Of a DNA stretch of 14,203 bases, positions 14,193 through 14,203 are shown piece after piece (position 1 is the stretch's first letter; each line of letters begins with the position of its first letter). Location: positions 1 to 14,203 of the forward strand of contig CAAFRY010000152.1 of NCBI GenBank assembly GCA_900765525.1, read 5' to 3'. This stretch comes from an uncultured Blautia sp. Lineage in GTDB: Bacteria > Bacillota > Clostridia > Lachnospirales > Lachnospiraceae. The notes beneath the pieces are model-generated. The model had not been told where the DNA came from and did no database searches. It was given only the letters and a program-made list of their open reading frames with translations. The position numbers and the translations under genes were made by a program.

Positions 14193-14203
14193 TTATACGG
14201 GCA

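Noticed and set aside
1..14203. CRISPR array, tRNA, rRNA, intact insertion sequence or phage genes
   Set aside because: No regularly spaced repeats, tRNA-like cloverleaf, rRNA-like sequence, transposase or phage structural protein was seen on either strand.

Overview
The window looks like chromosomal DNA from a gut-type Clostridia (Lachnospiraceae-like) anaerobe. The support is moderate GC with A/T-rich spacers, strong AGGAGG-type ribosome binding sites, Gram-positive lipoprotein signal peptides, a DUF2935 gene and two sugar-uptake-style operons. The genus cannot be fixed from sequence alone. Almost everything is on the minus strand. The only plus-strand gene is near 6.3-7.2 kb. No RNA gene, CRISPR array, intact insertion sequence or phage gene was seen.

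Left block (1-6.1 kb, read right to left): a carbohydrate operon. A promoter near 6.1 kb has AraC-like direct repeats just upstream. It drives a family 1 solute-binding lipoprotein, two MalF/MalG-type permeases, a large GH97 glycosidase with a C-terminal beta-sandwich extension, and the first 79 codons of a GH36 alpha-galactosidase cut by the window edge. No ATPase is present, so a shared MsmX/UgpC-type ATPase elsewhere is likely. The layout suggests uptake of alpha-galactosides (raffinose or melibiose type) and their cleavage in the cytoplasm. A long hairpin separates the binding-protein gene from the permease genes.

Middle: a divergent DUF2935 gene (6270-7184), then a 13-bp-stem terminator that mainly serves the minus-strand operon arriving from the right.

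Right block (7.3-13.8 kb, read right to left): a clear promoter at 13.8 kb, then a NitT/TauT-type ABC importer (permease, ATPase, lipoprotein). A strong intrinsic terminator sits just before the next ribosome binding site. Three enzymes follow: a phosphofructokinase-family kinase, a triosephosphate-isomerase-like protein and a LarA-like (nickel-pincer racemase family) protein. Each departs from its textbook family at a motif near the active or ligand site. Together they look like a dedicated uptake and catabolic route for an unknown small, probably anionic, hydroxylated compound. This is the most promising undescribed system in the window.

Far right (13.85-14.2 kb): operator-like palindromes, a terminator ending a minus-strand transcript from outside the window, and a 19-bp inverted repeat.
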